Origin: Telmatactis stephensoni
Lineage: Eukaryota; Cnidaria; Anthozoa; Actiniaria; Isophelliidae
Direction of reading: 5' to 3'
NCBI GenBank assembly: GCA_029948255.1
Contig: JALIZF010001668.1
Span: forward strand, 434,001-498,000
Length of the DNA stretch: 64,000 nt
Part shown: in pieces, positions 1 to 11,549 of the stretch
How positions within the stretch are numbered: the first letter of the stretch is position 1
How the letters are laid out: each line of letters opens with the position of its first letter
Translations under genes and position numbers: made by a program
The notes under the pieces: model-generated
Database searches by the model: none
What the model saw: the letters and a program-made list of their open reading frames with translations, nothing else
What the model was told of the DNA's origin: nothing

Positions 1-22
1 CGACTTTTCGCTGTTTTCCCAG

Positions 23-69
23 GAAATATCGATGGCAAACTGTCGAAAGAAGACTTGATTTTGACAAAG
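23..69 (+). CDS. Possible internal exon encoding part of an EF-hand
   Basis: A pyrimidine-rich stretch ending in CAG is followed by 47 nt and then a GTTTGT donor. In the one open frame it reads NIDGKLSKEDLILTK, resembling the second half of an EF-hand calcium loop (D-G at positions 5-6, hydrophobic at 8, acidic at 12). The exon begins with two nucleotides of a split codon and ends on a codon boundary. The rest of the gene would lie to the left of the window and possibly to the right, but no further exon was recognised. A chance match in a short stretch is quite possible. Confidence 0.35.
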
Positions 70-2801
70 GTTTGTATATTTATCCAAATATTAACTTAAG
101 ATGTAAAAATTCCAATCCGATCCGACTCGGAATGAATCCGATCCAAGTTTTTAACCTGCCTCTTTCGAAGTAGCTTTTGTTCAGTAATTAAAGCTTGTAT
201 TCTTGAACGAATATAACATTTGAGTTTGAAAGGCTCCTATTAAAAGGATTCTGAGATTAAAATGTCATAAAGCTAGGGGCTTAAGCATAAGCTCCAGTCC
301 CAAGGATGATGATAGATGTATAAGAAAAGACAAAAACCTTAGTATAGAACTGAGGTTGAAAAATAGAGTGATAACACTTAAACCATGAAATAACTTAGTA
401 ACTAAATAGAGACAAATAGTAGCAAAACCCTTTGTTTTCTATTGTTTCATTAGTACTATTTGTACTTTTTAGTACTTGTTTCACGGTTTTAGTGCTATCG
501 CTCTATGTACTGTGAGCTATGCAACTTTTGACAAGAGAAATTAATGCACATAATTCTATGACTTCATTGACATAATATTAGGAATAATTGATCACTTTGC
601 AAGTGAGCATAATTGCTGGCAATCAAGTGCATACAGGGCTGTCAACCCCCAAGGCTTTCGTATCTGGAGATCAACATTTTTACTCGTGCCCAGGCCATAG
701 GCAGTTTTTACAGCAAACAATTTAGATATAATATAGTGAAATAAATAGTTGAATAAACTGGACGATGCAGGTAATATTTTTGCATGTGAGTTATTATATA
801 TAGAGCATTTTTCCAAACAAATCTTAAGAAATTATCTAACATTATATTTGCTGTCATCTTTCATGTTCTTTCTTTATTGAGACTTTGCACTTTTACTAAT
901 TTTGAGGTACTCTTTCCATTTCTGGATTTCAATTTAACTAGCTGCTTGACTGAGGGCAACTAGCTGCAAAGGGCCTATTGCATATTAAAAGTTGAAAACA
1001 AAGCGAAGAAAAGCTACTTCTCTTCAAGTGTGCTGTTCAGCCAGATTTGTCAAAAATAATTTTCATCAACTGATCAACTCTATTTTTTAGTTAAATCATC
1101 AGTTTAATTGCAAGAAAACACAGCAATCACATAGTGACAGTGAAACAGATGTAAAATAATCTTTCATAGGGCTTGTTATTTTTCAAAGCATTACCCATAA
1201 AATGTCTTATTTTGGACTGTTATTAGGTTCCTTGAATGAGAAATTTCATCAATTGTTGCCATACATTTACAATACAGTTCTTCAAAGCCAGGCAGTTGCT
1301 GAAGACAGTAAAGTTTTGTTTTTCTTTGGCGACTGAAAGTCCACAAGCCTTCTCTGCAGTCTGTCGCCTTCTTTGACCGACATTTTTACAAGGAATAAGA
1401 AAAGAAAACTCGCCAGTTATATAGTTATTCAATGTCCACTAGGAGACTCCTTGATGCCAGTGTTTAAGCCAAATAGTTTACACAAAAAGTGTCATAAATG
1501 CAAAGAGTCACGTTGTCAAGGAAATCAAATATCCTGAATTTACTTTCATATGTCCCAATGGCTCAGCCACCACAATACTATTCATTTACTCTCAATGTGG
1601 TGTGTCAGATTGCATCCAACTAAGGTCATAAAATCATTCACAAATCCATTTGAAAGTTCACTCCAGTCCGTGTCTAAATGTTATTCATTGTTTGGTCTAT
1701 TCGATCTTCCCTTTTTTGATCTTTTGCTTTTGCATAGATTGTCTCCTCCACACTTGTAGCAATTACTTGACAAATTGATGGTTTTAGAAGAATTTTTGTC
1801 TTGTAAGTTCATGCAAATGCTGCCCATTTCATGTCCAACTGGTTGTCAAAAGAAGTCAGCCAAGTAAAAATACTGAGAAGCCAATCAAATGTTTTACATG
1901 TGCTTGAAAATGTAAAATGAATTAACAAAAGAATGTGATTTTTTCTTTATTTTAGAAAAAAGGTCATATAATAAAACTCTTATTAACTGAGCTTGGTTGG
2001 TCTGCACGGGAGATTATCTTAACTGAGGTCAGAATCCACAGACCTAGTACAGACCTCCTGCTCAGATAATAAGACCTAAATATAAATGTATTCTTTATTG
2101 TCATTATCAAGGTGTGTGAGTCTGAGTTGTTTAGTCATGAGTAGGGTAGCCATTTGAGGATCCCAGCACACCCCACCCTACCCCTCCAGGATGTAGTAGT
2201 TGAGCTGTAGCAGTGGTTTTGCCATATTTGCACATTTCTGAAAAGATGCCAATTTTGACTAACAATTCTCTAATAGTATATATTAATAACAATAGCAACA
2301 ATGTAAATATTTTTACTTGTTTAATTCATTTCTTTCCAGATCAGTTTTACAATGAAGACACATGCAGATGCACAAGAAATCTCAATATATAAAGAAAAGA
2401 AAATGATACTTGATTGGTGCACTCACTCAATTACTGTATGACAGAAATTAACTAACATTTACTGTCAGTAGTTTATTTTCTTGTACGCAAGCTCTATTTT
2501 CTTTATCAATCCATGAACATGTGTATCACAGGTCACGTGTAATTGTATATCATAATTTCAGAGTTAATGGAATAAAATTTTGTTGTTTAGAATTAATGAG
2601 CCTTTTTTCTGTTTTATATACAGTATACTAGTTATATTCTACCATCAAATTATGGATTTTCCATGTGCTGTTTCATTCACACATCTATTATTTTGCAGTA
2701 TTACAAACCATAAACTGATGACTGGCAGTGTTTCACACATTTCCTCTTGCGGCTGCAATTTTCTTTCATTTTTTAATTTGTTTCAAATACAGGAGATGAG
2801 T
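70..2801. other. AT-rich non-coding stretch
   Basis: No ORF with recognisable protein similarity, no convincing exon chain and no clear element boundaries were seen. Short ORFs of up to about 120 codons occur but have no domain signature. It may be an intron of a gene containing the exon at the left edge. Confidence 0.5.
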
Positions 2802-2809
2802 TGTGGACT

Positions 2810-4338
2810 CAGCGGCGGATCTAGACCTTTTGAAAGGGAGGTGCACCATTTTACAAAACACAGATGGCATAATATCCTGAAGCCCCCTTCTAAAGTAACA
2901 TCGCAGGGCTGTACATTGTTAGCAAGCCATAAAATTCTGAGAGGCTAAAACAACCGATATTATAATAGTTATCCTTTTTCGCAAGCATAGCAAGCATGAA
3001 ATTTGGGCTAAGGTGCGTCAATTTGATAAACAATACGATAAAACCAAAAACAAACATTTAGAAAGTAAAGCTTTGGGAAAGTATATTGTTCTACACGTTT
3101 AGACAAGATATAGAGAGTGAGTGAGAGAGAGAAAGAGAAAAATAAGTACAGGGTGTCAAGTTCCTATTCCTATTATTTCCTATTTTTTTAACTGATTCCT
3201 ATTTCCTCCTCTTTTTTTGAGAAAACCTCCTATTTTTCCTATTTATTCAGCTTAGAACCAAAGAAAAATATAAATAAATTTAAAGAATGTTGTTTGCACT
3301 CTAGCACTTATTTTCATGTACAAATTATACAATTTAAAGTGCCTATAAAGTCTAGCCAGAAATAATTTCTCTCAAAAGAACTTGGCCTCTCAAACAAAAA
3401 TATTTTGAAAAGTGGGTCTTTCAATTCTGTTGATCGGGAAAAACCACTGCAAAGTTGGAGAAAAGGCACATTTTGGGCATCCTGTGGAAATATTTGTGAG
3501 AACCCTGGGAGACTGAGACCCAGGAATGAAGTTTAATTTCTAAAGACGCTACAAGCTCTTAATATTGTTGTTGGTATACACTATTAATATTTAACTTCTG
3601 CTTCAAATTCTACTACTTTGATATAGCTATTTTCAGCTCTTTCTTTGAGTCTAAATGCCGTGATTCCTGACATTACGTCACAATATGCCTTACATTACGT
3701 CACAATGTCAAAGTTTATTATCAACCAAATGAGTTTATTATTAACCAAATTCGTCCCAGCCTTCCAAAGAACGCGGATTTTTGTCTGGAGCGACAGCTTT
3801 GAACAGACAGATACATTGGAAAAAACCTTACATCTTTGATGTCGCTTTAATTATATTTTGCCAAGATACTCAACTTTTAAAAAATATACATTTTCGCTAG
3901 GGCTGATTCTATGACAACACTTGATGTTATGGGATGTACAGTTGTATGTGGAAACATGTTCATATTGATTTAATTTTTATGCACTGTCACATAAAGTGTT
4001 CTGAAGCTAGCTGAAATACTAAAAATGTTGTTGTTAATATCAAATTCAAAAACAAATGTATATGTTACTATTTAAAAGAGTCATTATTCTATCCACTACT
4101 AACAGTTCTATAGGAGGAGTGCTATTAGATTGCCTATCTAACCACTACCAATAATCCTATTTTTTTCCTATTTATGAGCATATTTTCCTATTTTCTTCCT
4201 GTTTTTCCCTTCAAATTTTCCTATTTTCCTATTAATTTTTGCAAGCTTAGTGCTTGACACCCTGTAAGTAGGACCCAACTGAAAAGGAGAGGGCACCAGT
4301 CCCCCTGCCCCCCCCCCCCCCCTTTGGATCCGCCACTG
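2810..4338. mobile_element. TIR element with CAGYGGCGGATC ends, interrupted by a nested element
   Basis: The left end reads CAGCGGCGGATCTAG and the right end is the inverse, GGATCCGCCACTG, giving an imperfect terminal inverted repeat that starts CAG. Such ends are common in non-autonomous hAT-like elements (family knowledge). The right end carries a C homopolymer. No clear 8-bp target duplication was found. Removing the nested element at 3149-4264 leaves about 400 bp. No transposase is present. Confidence 0.5.
3149..4264. mobile_element. 1.1-kb TIR element with perfect 6-bp target duplication (TAAGTA)
   Basis: The ends are CAGGGTGTCAAG and its exact inverse CTTGACACCCTG. TAAGTA lies immediately outside on both sides (3143-3148 and 4265-4270). 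Both subterminal regions are rich in TTTTCCTATT repeats. No transposase ORF is present. It sits inside the 2810-4338 element and is therefore younger. The superfamily is not settled by the 6-bp duplication. Confidence 0.78.
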
Positions 4339-4529
4339 AGACTCTCATTCCATAAGTTACCAAATAGAAACAAACTAGATATTTCACTATTTCCTGACAG
4401 CATTATTAAAGGTTGCTTAAAAGAAATCATGATATTTTGTTGCTATTATAGTTCCCATATATTTTGGAACATTGTATAATTTTGATTTAGAGATCATTCA
4501 CATGCATATCTGATAGTTGACAGCATTAA

Positions 4530-5503
4530 GGTGGCTCGAAATAGTTTTTTATTGACAATGCCTCCATTTTTCACTTCACAAATTGAGCAACTTGATCTTG
4601 ACCAAATGGTTTTAACATAAATTTTTGAACTCAAATCAAAGTTTTGATTTTTGTCTATTTCATTTCTATTAGTGGTGCCACAGCGATGGTAAACAAAGAT
4701 GGCCAAAATCAATTTTTCTTAAATATCTCAAACTCGAGAAGCCCTCGAAAAGGGACTACATGGCCATTCAAACTACACACTAAGGCAAAGAAATTAAGGT
4801 CAAATAATTTTTTTTTTACCAAGCTGTTTTTGAATAAATTACAATACAAAAAATGAAAATTATTATTGATTAGCTTTTTAATATTAAGTGATACCCTAGT
4901 TTAATCACTATGATTTTCCTTTCAGTAGATAAATTGAGGTCAAGGTTTTGTGTTTGTCAGTTACAGTGTAATTGCTGTTACCATGGCAACATAATATAAG
5001 GCTGAAATCAGTTTTTCTGAAATATCTCTTGATTTCAAAGTATTCTGGGCACCCAAATACTATGTAATAAAGTACATACCAAGGTAAAGTAGCTAACACA
5101 GAATTAAAACTCTTTGATTAAAGTGATTTGGAATAAAGGACTGGAAATTGGCAAATTCAAATTCGCATTATTTATGTTTTCACAATTTATTCGAAAATGG
5201 CTTTGTTAAAAGTGTTGGATTTAGCCTTACTTTCTTTGTCAGTGTGTAGTTTATTGTCCATAATAGTCCCTTGTCTAGAGCTACTTGAGTTCAAAAGATA
5301 TTTTTAGACAAGTTGATTTCAGCCATCTTTGTTTATGGTCGCTGTCAAAACAAATCAAAGTGAAATAGACAAAAATATAAACTTTGATTTAAGTCCAACA
5401 ACTACTAAGGGTAAAAACCATTTTGGTTGGTCAAGAGTAAGTTGCTCAATTTGTGGAATGTAAAATGGAAGCACAGCCAATAAAAAAACTATACCAAGCC
5501 ACC
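4530..5503. mobile_element. TTAA-flanked fold-back element 1
   Basis: TTAA (4526-4529) is followed by GGTGGCTCGAAATAGTTTTT. The right end, read inversely, is GGTGGCTTGGTATAG followed by TTAA (5504-5507). The arms pair imperfectly over several hundred bases; for example both contain inverted copies of the stretch around CAAAGATGGC / GCCATCTTTG. It is non-coding. The TTAA target is typical of piggyBac- or Kolobok-type transposition (family knowledge), so this is probably a non-autonomous derivative. Confidence 0.72.
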
Positions 5504-5671
5504 TTAAATAAACAAAATGTACATTGTAACTTGAAAAAGAAAGGTAAACTGAAACCATCAAAATAACCAACCTGCTTGATAAGGACAAATCTATGACTAA
5601 TTTGAGTAGAACTTTGTTTTCTACATGTATATAGAGCATGTCACTCACAGTACTTGGAGTGACATTTATGA

Positions 5672-5852
5672 ATGTGGATTTGGGTCCTCTCTGTAAACAC
5701 TCTTTTTTATTTTTTCTGCAAATAAAGTTATAAATATATGTAAATAAATATAAATAGATAAATTATCTTTTTACATTTATTTACATATATTTATAACTTT
5801 ATTTACAGGAAAAATAAAAAAGGGTGTTTACAGGGAGGAACCAAATCCACAT
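5672..5852. mobile_element. 181-bp hairpin element
   Basis: The two halves are inverted copies: ATGTGGATTTGG at the left matches CCAAATCCACAT at the right, and the pairing continues inward through TGTAAACAC, a poly-T/poly-A stretch and ATAAAGTTATAAATATATG. No clear target duplication was identified. Confidence 0.65.
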
Positions 5853-6009
5853 GATTAAAGTGACCTAATCCTTGATATGAAATTTTCATGATCATTTCTT
5901 CATGGATTGAAAAGCTGGGGTGGTTTAATGTTCTTGAATGAAGATGTCTAATTTCTGATTTATAAGCAATTGGAAAATGCAACTGAGGTGACTTCAACCC
6001 AGGAATTTG

Positions 6010-6670
6010 CCAATATTGTAATTATTGTTTCTAATTTTGCAACTGTGTTTGGCAATGTGTAATGATCATTACACTTTGTAATAGCTGTCACACTTTTGAA
6101 TACGTAACCATTTTTCACAATTTGTAATCCTATCACACTTTGTAATTGATGTTACTTTCCAGGTTGTAATAATAAAGCTGTCACTTTGTAATATACTTTG
6201 TTGCACTTAATTTGTAATAAACATAGCTGTCACACTTTGTAATAATTCTGTGAACTTTGTAATAACCATGTCTAATTGTTGTTGACGTTTTGTATCCTAC
6301 TGGTCACGTGACTTGTCAAAAAGTCTAAGGTAAATATTGCACTTTGAAGCCATGCACCAAACTGTCAATCCCAACAGTTGGATAGCATAATCAATACTAG
6401 TATACTTGACTATTTTAACTGTAAAAATATAATTGTGATCAACAGTTTGGTGTGTGGGTTAAGAGCAGTATTTACTGTGGCACTTTCAACGAGTCACATC
6501 CATTAGGATACTAGGATAAATTTTCACCATCGAATTTATGAAAAACTACTTTTGGGCATAATTATTACAAAGTGCAACAGTATAATATTAATACAAAATG
6601 ACAAAGTGTGACAAAGTTTATTACAAAGTGTGACAGGTTTATTATTACAAAGGGTGACAGAGTTTATGCA
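6010..6670. repeat. Degenerate CACACTTTGTAATA repeats with an inverted counterpart
   Basis: From about 6040 to 6260 the motif (C)ACACTTTGTAAT recurs roughly every 25-30 bp. From about 6560 to 6670 the inverse, ATTACAAAGTGTGACA, recurs several times. The segment between is itself partly inverted (GCACCAAACTGT against ACAGTTTGGTGTG). The overall structure is a fold-back repeat block without a gene. Confidence 0.55.
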
Positions 6671-6905
6671 CCTTATAACAAGGGGATTTGATCTAGTAAC
6701 GGCACTTACAGGTAAATTAGACTTCTAATATTACTTTTTATTAAAATTTATATGAGACATATTTCTATTACTACAATATTAAACCTTCATCAAGGAGGCC
6801 GGTTCCTCTCTTCGTGAAGTTGGCTGCAGAATTCATCGGCATTGATTTTACACCATGTACATCTCTTGCTACATCGAGTACTTCATTCAGACACTTTACC
6901 TAATA

Positions 6906-7033
6906 CTATTTTCTTCGGCTGACTACGAAAATATTTCGTCTCTTCTTTCTAGGATTTATTTGCCACCAAACCTCACTAATCTCGAAGCCATCTTCGTCCG
7001 TCATTTTGTTTTGGCTCTTACTGCGCATGCGCA
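6906..7033 (-). promoter_or_regulatory. Possible minus-strand promoter and first exon with an NRF1-type site
   Basis: A perfect palindromic TGCGCATGCGCA at 7022-7033 matches the NRF1 consensus usually found near start sites of housekeeping genes. Just downstream on the minus strand, at 7004, AAAATGA starts an ORF beginning MTDEDGFEISEVWW that runs 32 codons. It contains possible splice donors (TTA|GTGAGG or GAG|GTTTGG) after about ten codons. No downstream exon could be assigned. The NRF1-like site is read directly; the promoter and exon are inference. Confidence 0.35.
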
Positions 7034-7309
7034 ATGTTTTTTTGAGCCATGATCACCGGGCCGATTCTCTTCCGAAATAGTTCCGAGTTAAGTCCAGAGC
7101 AGTTGTCCAGAGCTAATACTTCGTAGAAAAAACATAAAGAACAATCTCCAATAATGATTAGTTACAGTCGTGAAAAGCGTACATATGCTTATAGTTGGGA
7201 TTAACAATTTACAAAGCTGAAAATCTATGTATTTGAAGTTTACCGAATTACTTCCGAGAGGAATCGAAGTTGTTCCGACAATATTCCGAGCCCATGGTGC
7301 TTTGCGGCT

Positions 7310-7510
7310 CCTTTTCGAAATGGTTTTGGTTCGAAATGGTTCCGAGTCAGAATGATTCCGAGTTCGAAATGGTTCCGAGTCGGAATGATTCCGAGTTCAA
7401 AATGGTTCCGAATCGAAATGGTTCCGATTTCGAAATGGTTCCGAGTCGGAATTATTCTGAGCTCAAAATGGTTTCGAAAGGCTTCTCGGAACCATTTCGA
7501 ACTCGGAATT
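7310..7510 (+). repeat. 36-bp minisatellite built from GGTTCCGA/GATTCCGA half-units
   Basis: About five imperfect copies of a 36-bp unit, each made of two related 18-bp halves of the form AAATGGTTCCGAGTCG and AATGATTCCGAGTTC. Because 36 is a multiple of three, two overlapping frames stay open and encode EMVPSRNDSEF-like repeats. Nothing else supports coding. Confidence 0.8.
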
Positions 7511-8450
7511 CTTTTACGGATGGCGCCCCATAGAATCTTACTGTAGTTTTGCCTTTTGCATTGGGGGTATAACCATCCATAAAAATGAGTATTTTCGCGA
7601 TTTCTTTCATGTTAGGGCAGGGCCGTAGCGAGGTCTAAATTATTGGGGGGGCTCTCGGGATTTCAAGTCACATTATAGTGAACGAAAGACAAAAGTAAAT
7701 TTGCACCACGTGATGCTTTATGTATGGGCGTATCCGTAGGGTCCTAGCGTGCACATAACTCCTCTAATTAGTGAGCCTGGGGGTGTACATGTGATTCCCT
7801 TCGTTTCGATGGTAGTCAAACTTGTATGTTTTTTGAGGTTCAAATCGTACTCATAGTTTGTAGGTGATGTGGTAGAATACAGTATTTAGCTATAGCGAGC
7901 GCGAAGCGCGAGCCGCTCGGCACGAATTTCGGCAGAAAAGGAGTTCTCAACCACCGTTTCTAAGTTGTTTTGGGATGTTTCTCTTGGGCCAGTGTTATAT
8001 ATAGCTACATTGAGCACAAAGTGCAAGCCACTTGGCAAAAAAAATGGCCATTTTTTACAAAATTGAATTTTTTCAACTTTTTTTGTGGGGAATGAAACGT
8101 GATGTAGTTAGTCGTCAAGAGCTCAGTTGTATTTTAAAAGCAATGTAGGTACCATATTTAGATTTTCCGAATATAGTACCACTTTTTAACCATGTAGTTG
8201 ATATGGAATATTAATTGCGAGCGCGAAGCGCGAGCCACTCAGCGCATACTTTTTGGAGTGTACATTTCAAAGATACCTAAGAATTGGCGGCTCGCTCGAT
8301 ACATGTCAGCTTAGAACTGTAACAGTGCACTTTTTACACTAAATTCTGTAGCAATGTTTTATATATATACGGCAACTGAATATTGTATTCATTTAAAATT
8401 TAAAACTTTAAATTTTTGGAATTTTTGCCCCAAAAAGTGTTTACACAAAA

Positions 8451-8451
<1 letters not shown>

Positions 8452-8482
<31 letters not shown>

Positions 8483-8510
8483 ACACCACCACCACCACCA
8501 CCACCACCAC
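8452..8510 (+). repeat. Compound C / CA / CCA microsatellite
   Basis: A homopolymer of C passes into (AC)n and then (CAC)n without interruption. This is simple sequence only. Confidence 0.95.
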
Positions 8511-9565
8511 TGAAAATTATGCAATGTTATTAAGAGATCGGAATATGTATTTTTGCCTTTTCATTATCGCAGACGTAATAGGATCGATAACATTGAACTA
8601 TTAGTCATCATTGCTGTTATCCTCATATGTGTAGCAAAGGAAAATATAAGCCCATTATTGTGAACAATATTAGAGAGTAATATTACATAATTATATACAG
8701 ATATATGTGAGCGCGAAGCGCGAGCCGCTCAACTGAAGATTTCAAGTAAAGATGTTTCCATGGCTATTTTCTAAAAGAATGTTAAATGTTCTTATGGTGC
8801 AATGTGCGAAATACTACCTTTATTTAGAAATGCGAGCGCGAAGCGCGAGACGCTCGGCAGAAATTTGAAGTATATATGTTCACAGCTAGGTAAGAGGCTA
8901 TCAGTTCCAAAAAGGATTTTAAATCATCTTATGAAATGTGCAAGTCACCTATTTCAAATGCGAGCATGCATGAGTCGCTCGGCAGAAATTTGAGGTGTAT
9001 ACTGATGTTAACAGAGACTAATTCCCAAAAGGATTTTCTCAACGTGCAAAGACATCTACTATTAATAACTGAATTTAAGTACATAAGTTTACAAAGACTT
9101 CTTCCTTAGTAAAAGGATTTGAAACACGTACCATGATTATGGTGGAATGTGCAAGTCACTAACTACAAATGCGAGCGCGAAGTGCGAGCTGCATCGCAGA
9201 AATTTGAGGTAAATCTAGTTGTTCGTAAAGACTGTTTCCTAAAGAGATTTGAAATGATCTTGATGCAATGCAGTGTAACTCACTCTACACTAGCTTGTAC
9301 TGTTTGGCATTGTAGCATGGCTGCAGTGTAACAATTTAGAATGTAATTGGCTTTTGCGAGCGCAAAGCGTGAGCCGCTCAACAGACATTTTGCAAGAAAA
9401 GTATTTCGTGGTGGCTCCGTTTTGGTTGATTTGATAACAAAAAGGTGCTGTATTATAAACTATTTTTTTGCGTGACCTCTCCTCAAATAGCCAAAAAGTT
9501 TTTGCTTGGCCCCCCATTTTATGGCCATTTTTTTCAGGTGGTCCCCCGCCCCTCAAAAACCACCA

Positions 9566-9567
<2 letters not shown>

Positions 9568-9598
<31 letters not shown>
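9568..9598 (+). repeat. 31-nt poly-C tract
   Basis: An uninterrupted run of C following CACCAGG. The exact length is uncertain in any assembly. Confidence 0.9.
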
Positions 9599-9599
<1 letters not shown>

Positions 9600-10080
9600 A
9601 TAAAAAATGAACGGTTCCAATATTCTACCTAAAATTGTCTGCTGGCCTTGGTTTGTAGTTCTGATATTTTTCTATTTCAAAAAAGGGTGTCGGAGCCAAA
9701 GGCGATAGGGAATAGCCGATATAGGGTGGTAGTCAATACATGATATGATTGGAGGTCATTCGAAGATCCAAGAATAGCCAAAATAACTTTTGTTTCTTAG
9801 TATTATTCTCACCCAATAATATCAAGGCTAGTGTTGAGGTATCCAGTGTTGTTTGTAGTCGGCAAAATCATTTTAAAGGACTCGATTATTCGTGTTTATT
9901 TGAATGCCCATAATTCCTTTCTGTCTTATCACCTGTTGCCTATTGTCTATCACCGCTGGCTCCAACTTTTTTAAATAGGTGTATGCTCTGATAGTACATT
10001 TGTGAAAATCCAAATAAATTAATTCTACCTTCTTTATGATTTAATTTTTGTTTCTCGTGTCAGCATGCATAAGTAGATGT
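9600..10080. other. No gene seen
   Basis: AT-rich sequence without a supported ORF. It contains an imperfect inverted pair around the GGTGTCGGAGCC (about 9687) and GGCTCCAAC (about 9958) motifs, which may be the ends of another small element. Confidence 0.4.
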
Positions 10081-10344
10081 ATATAGCTAATTCAATTAAC
10101 GTTGTCGCTGAAAAAAGCCTAAAGCCTAAGCTTTGAGAGCGGAATCATGAAAAATTTTATCACCGTGACATCATTACAATAAACTCACTGTATAATAATG
10201 TTTGCAAATTCTACAACTTGGACACATATTCCTTAATTTCTCAGCCTGATAGCCTACAGCGAAGTTTGTTAGTAAACAAAAGATAGTTGAAAGGTTTTAG
10301 CCTTTAGGCTTTTTTCAGCGACAACGTTAATTGAAATAGCTATA
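10081..10344. mobile_element. About 264-bp MITE with ~48-bp inverted ends
   Basis: The left end contains TTCAATTAACGTTGTCGCTG followed by AAAAAAGCCTAAAG. The right end carries the inverse, CTTTAGGCTTTTTTCAGCG then ACAACGTTAATTGAA. Flanking ATATAGCTA/TAGCTATAT extends the inverted repeat. Non-coding. Confidence 0.72.
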
Positions 10345-10741
10345 TGCAGTCACAAATTTTGTAAGAATGACAGTCTCACATGCTTGATCAGATTTGTGTT
10401 TTCTTTAGAAAATAGAAACAAAGTAGGGTAGGTTTTTATCATTTTCAGACAAATGAAAAAATAAAAACAAAAAAATAAAAGACAATATGAAGGCAAAGTT
10501 TAGGACTCAAGAGCAACTTCTATAATTGTTTTCAGGCAGTCTGAAGGTGACGTAAGAACAGTCTATATTTTTAGGGTTAAAAAATTACTTTTGTAAATAT
10601 TGAAAACAGCAGGTTTAGATAACAACATGTTATTAAAAGTAGAATGAAACAGTATGGCACACTTTAATGTGAAGACAAACTGAATGGTGAAAACACCAGT
10701 GTGACAGTAATACAATATCACTGACTTTAAATGCCTGTAAG

Positions 10742-11143
10742 CCTGGTTCACACTAGCGACGCAAGCATAAGCACAAGCAGCATTCACAGAATCAGTAGTA
10801 TACTGCTCATTAGCAGTGCTTCTCTGTTCATTAGTGACATAAGCATAAGCGTAGGCAGCATACACAATCAGTAATGCACTGCTCATTAGCACTGCTTGTC
10901 TTTTCACTAGTGCCATAAGCATATAAGCACAAGCAGCATGCACAGAATCAGTAATGTACAGCTTATTAGCAGTGCTTGTCTTTTCACGTGACAGAAGGCT
11001 AAGCACAAGCAGCATACACAGAATCAGTAATGTACTGCTCATTAGCAGTGCTCGTCTTTTTTTTGTCACACCTATAATTATGATACATGCAATACCAAGT
11101 CTCATACGCTCATGCAAGCTTGTGCCACTAATGATGAACCAGG
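10742..11143. mobile_element. MITE-like element with CCTGGTTCA ends and internal tandem repeat
   Basis: The left end CCTGGTTCACACTAG and right end ACTAATGATGAACCAGG are inverted. The interior holds about four imperfect units of roughly 75-110 bp containing AAGCATAAGC..CAAGCAGCAT..ACAGAATCAGTA..CTCATTAGCAGTGCTTGTC. The units keep a minus-strand frame open for 195 codons, but the protein is only repeat translation. Confidence 0.65.
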
Positions 11144-11549
11144 TTTTCAAGTAAAACTAGCCTGCTTCTATAACAAAGATAACAAATCACATGATAAAAA
11201 TACTATAAATCTATGTACATATCAATAAAGTTTTGAAAAAAAATACATTGTTTCACAAAAGAATTTATAGCAAATGCTGTTATGACATGGATTACCTGGA
11301 TTACTATACCAACATATTCATGCCTAACGAAGTGCAGACTCTCCTAATAGCAAAGTTATTCCATAAAATTAGGTTAGTGACTGAGGAAAAAAAAACGAAT
11401 GAAAGCCTGAAGATAAATACTTTGTTATGGTTCAGATATTTAAATGAAGGGACAACCAAATAAAAACAGGAGCATTGATCATAACCAACAAATATGTTGA
11501 GAGATTTGATGTTCACCCTTCTATTTATATTTGTATAAGTTAGCTACAC
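11144..11549. other. 3' flank of the first BTB gene
   Basis: AT-rich and without a supported ORF. It should contain the 3' UTR of the minus-strand BTB gene. No canonical AATAAA on the minus strand could be fixed with confidence. Confidence 0.5.

Larger units (their letters stand above)
7618..9598. mobile_element. Element beginning CAGGGCCGTAGCGAGGTC, with dispersed GC-rich hairpin repeats
   Basis: CAGGGCCGTAGCGAGGTC at 7618 resembles a transposon terminus. The expected inverse end is missing and the region stops at a 31-nt C tract. Inside, the motif GCGAGCGCGAAGCGCGAGCC or close variants occurs at about 7896, 8219, 8708, 8832, 8958, 9172 and 9355, usually followed by GCTCGGCAGAAATTTGA. Spacing is irregular (about 120-500 bp). 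No ORF of note. The boundaries are approximate. Confidence 0.5.

Noticed and set aside
7896..9400. CRISPR-like array of GC-rich repeats
   Set aside because: Spacing is irregular, repeats are degenerate, the sequence is clearly eukaryotic and there are no cas genes.
10563..11150. 195-codon minus-strand ORF
   Set aside because: Most of it is translation of the tandem units of a MITE-like element.
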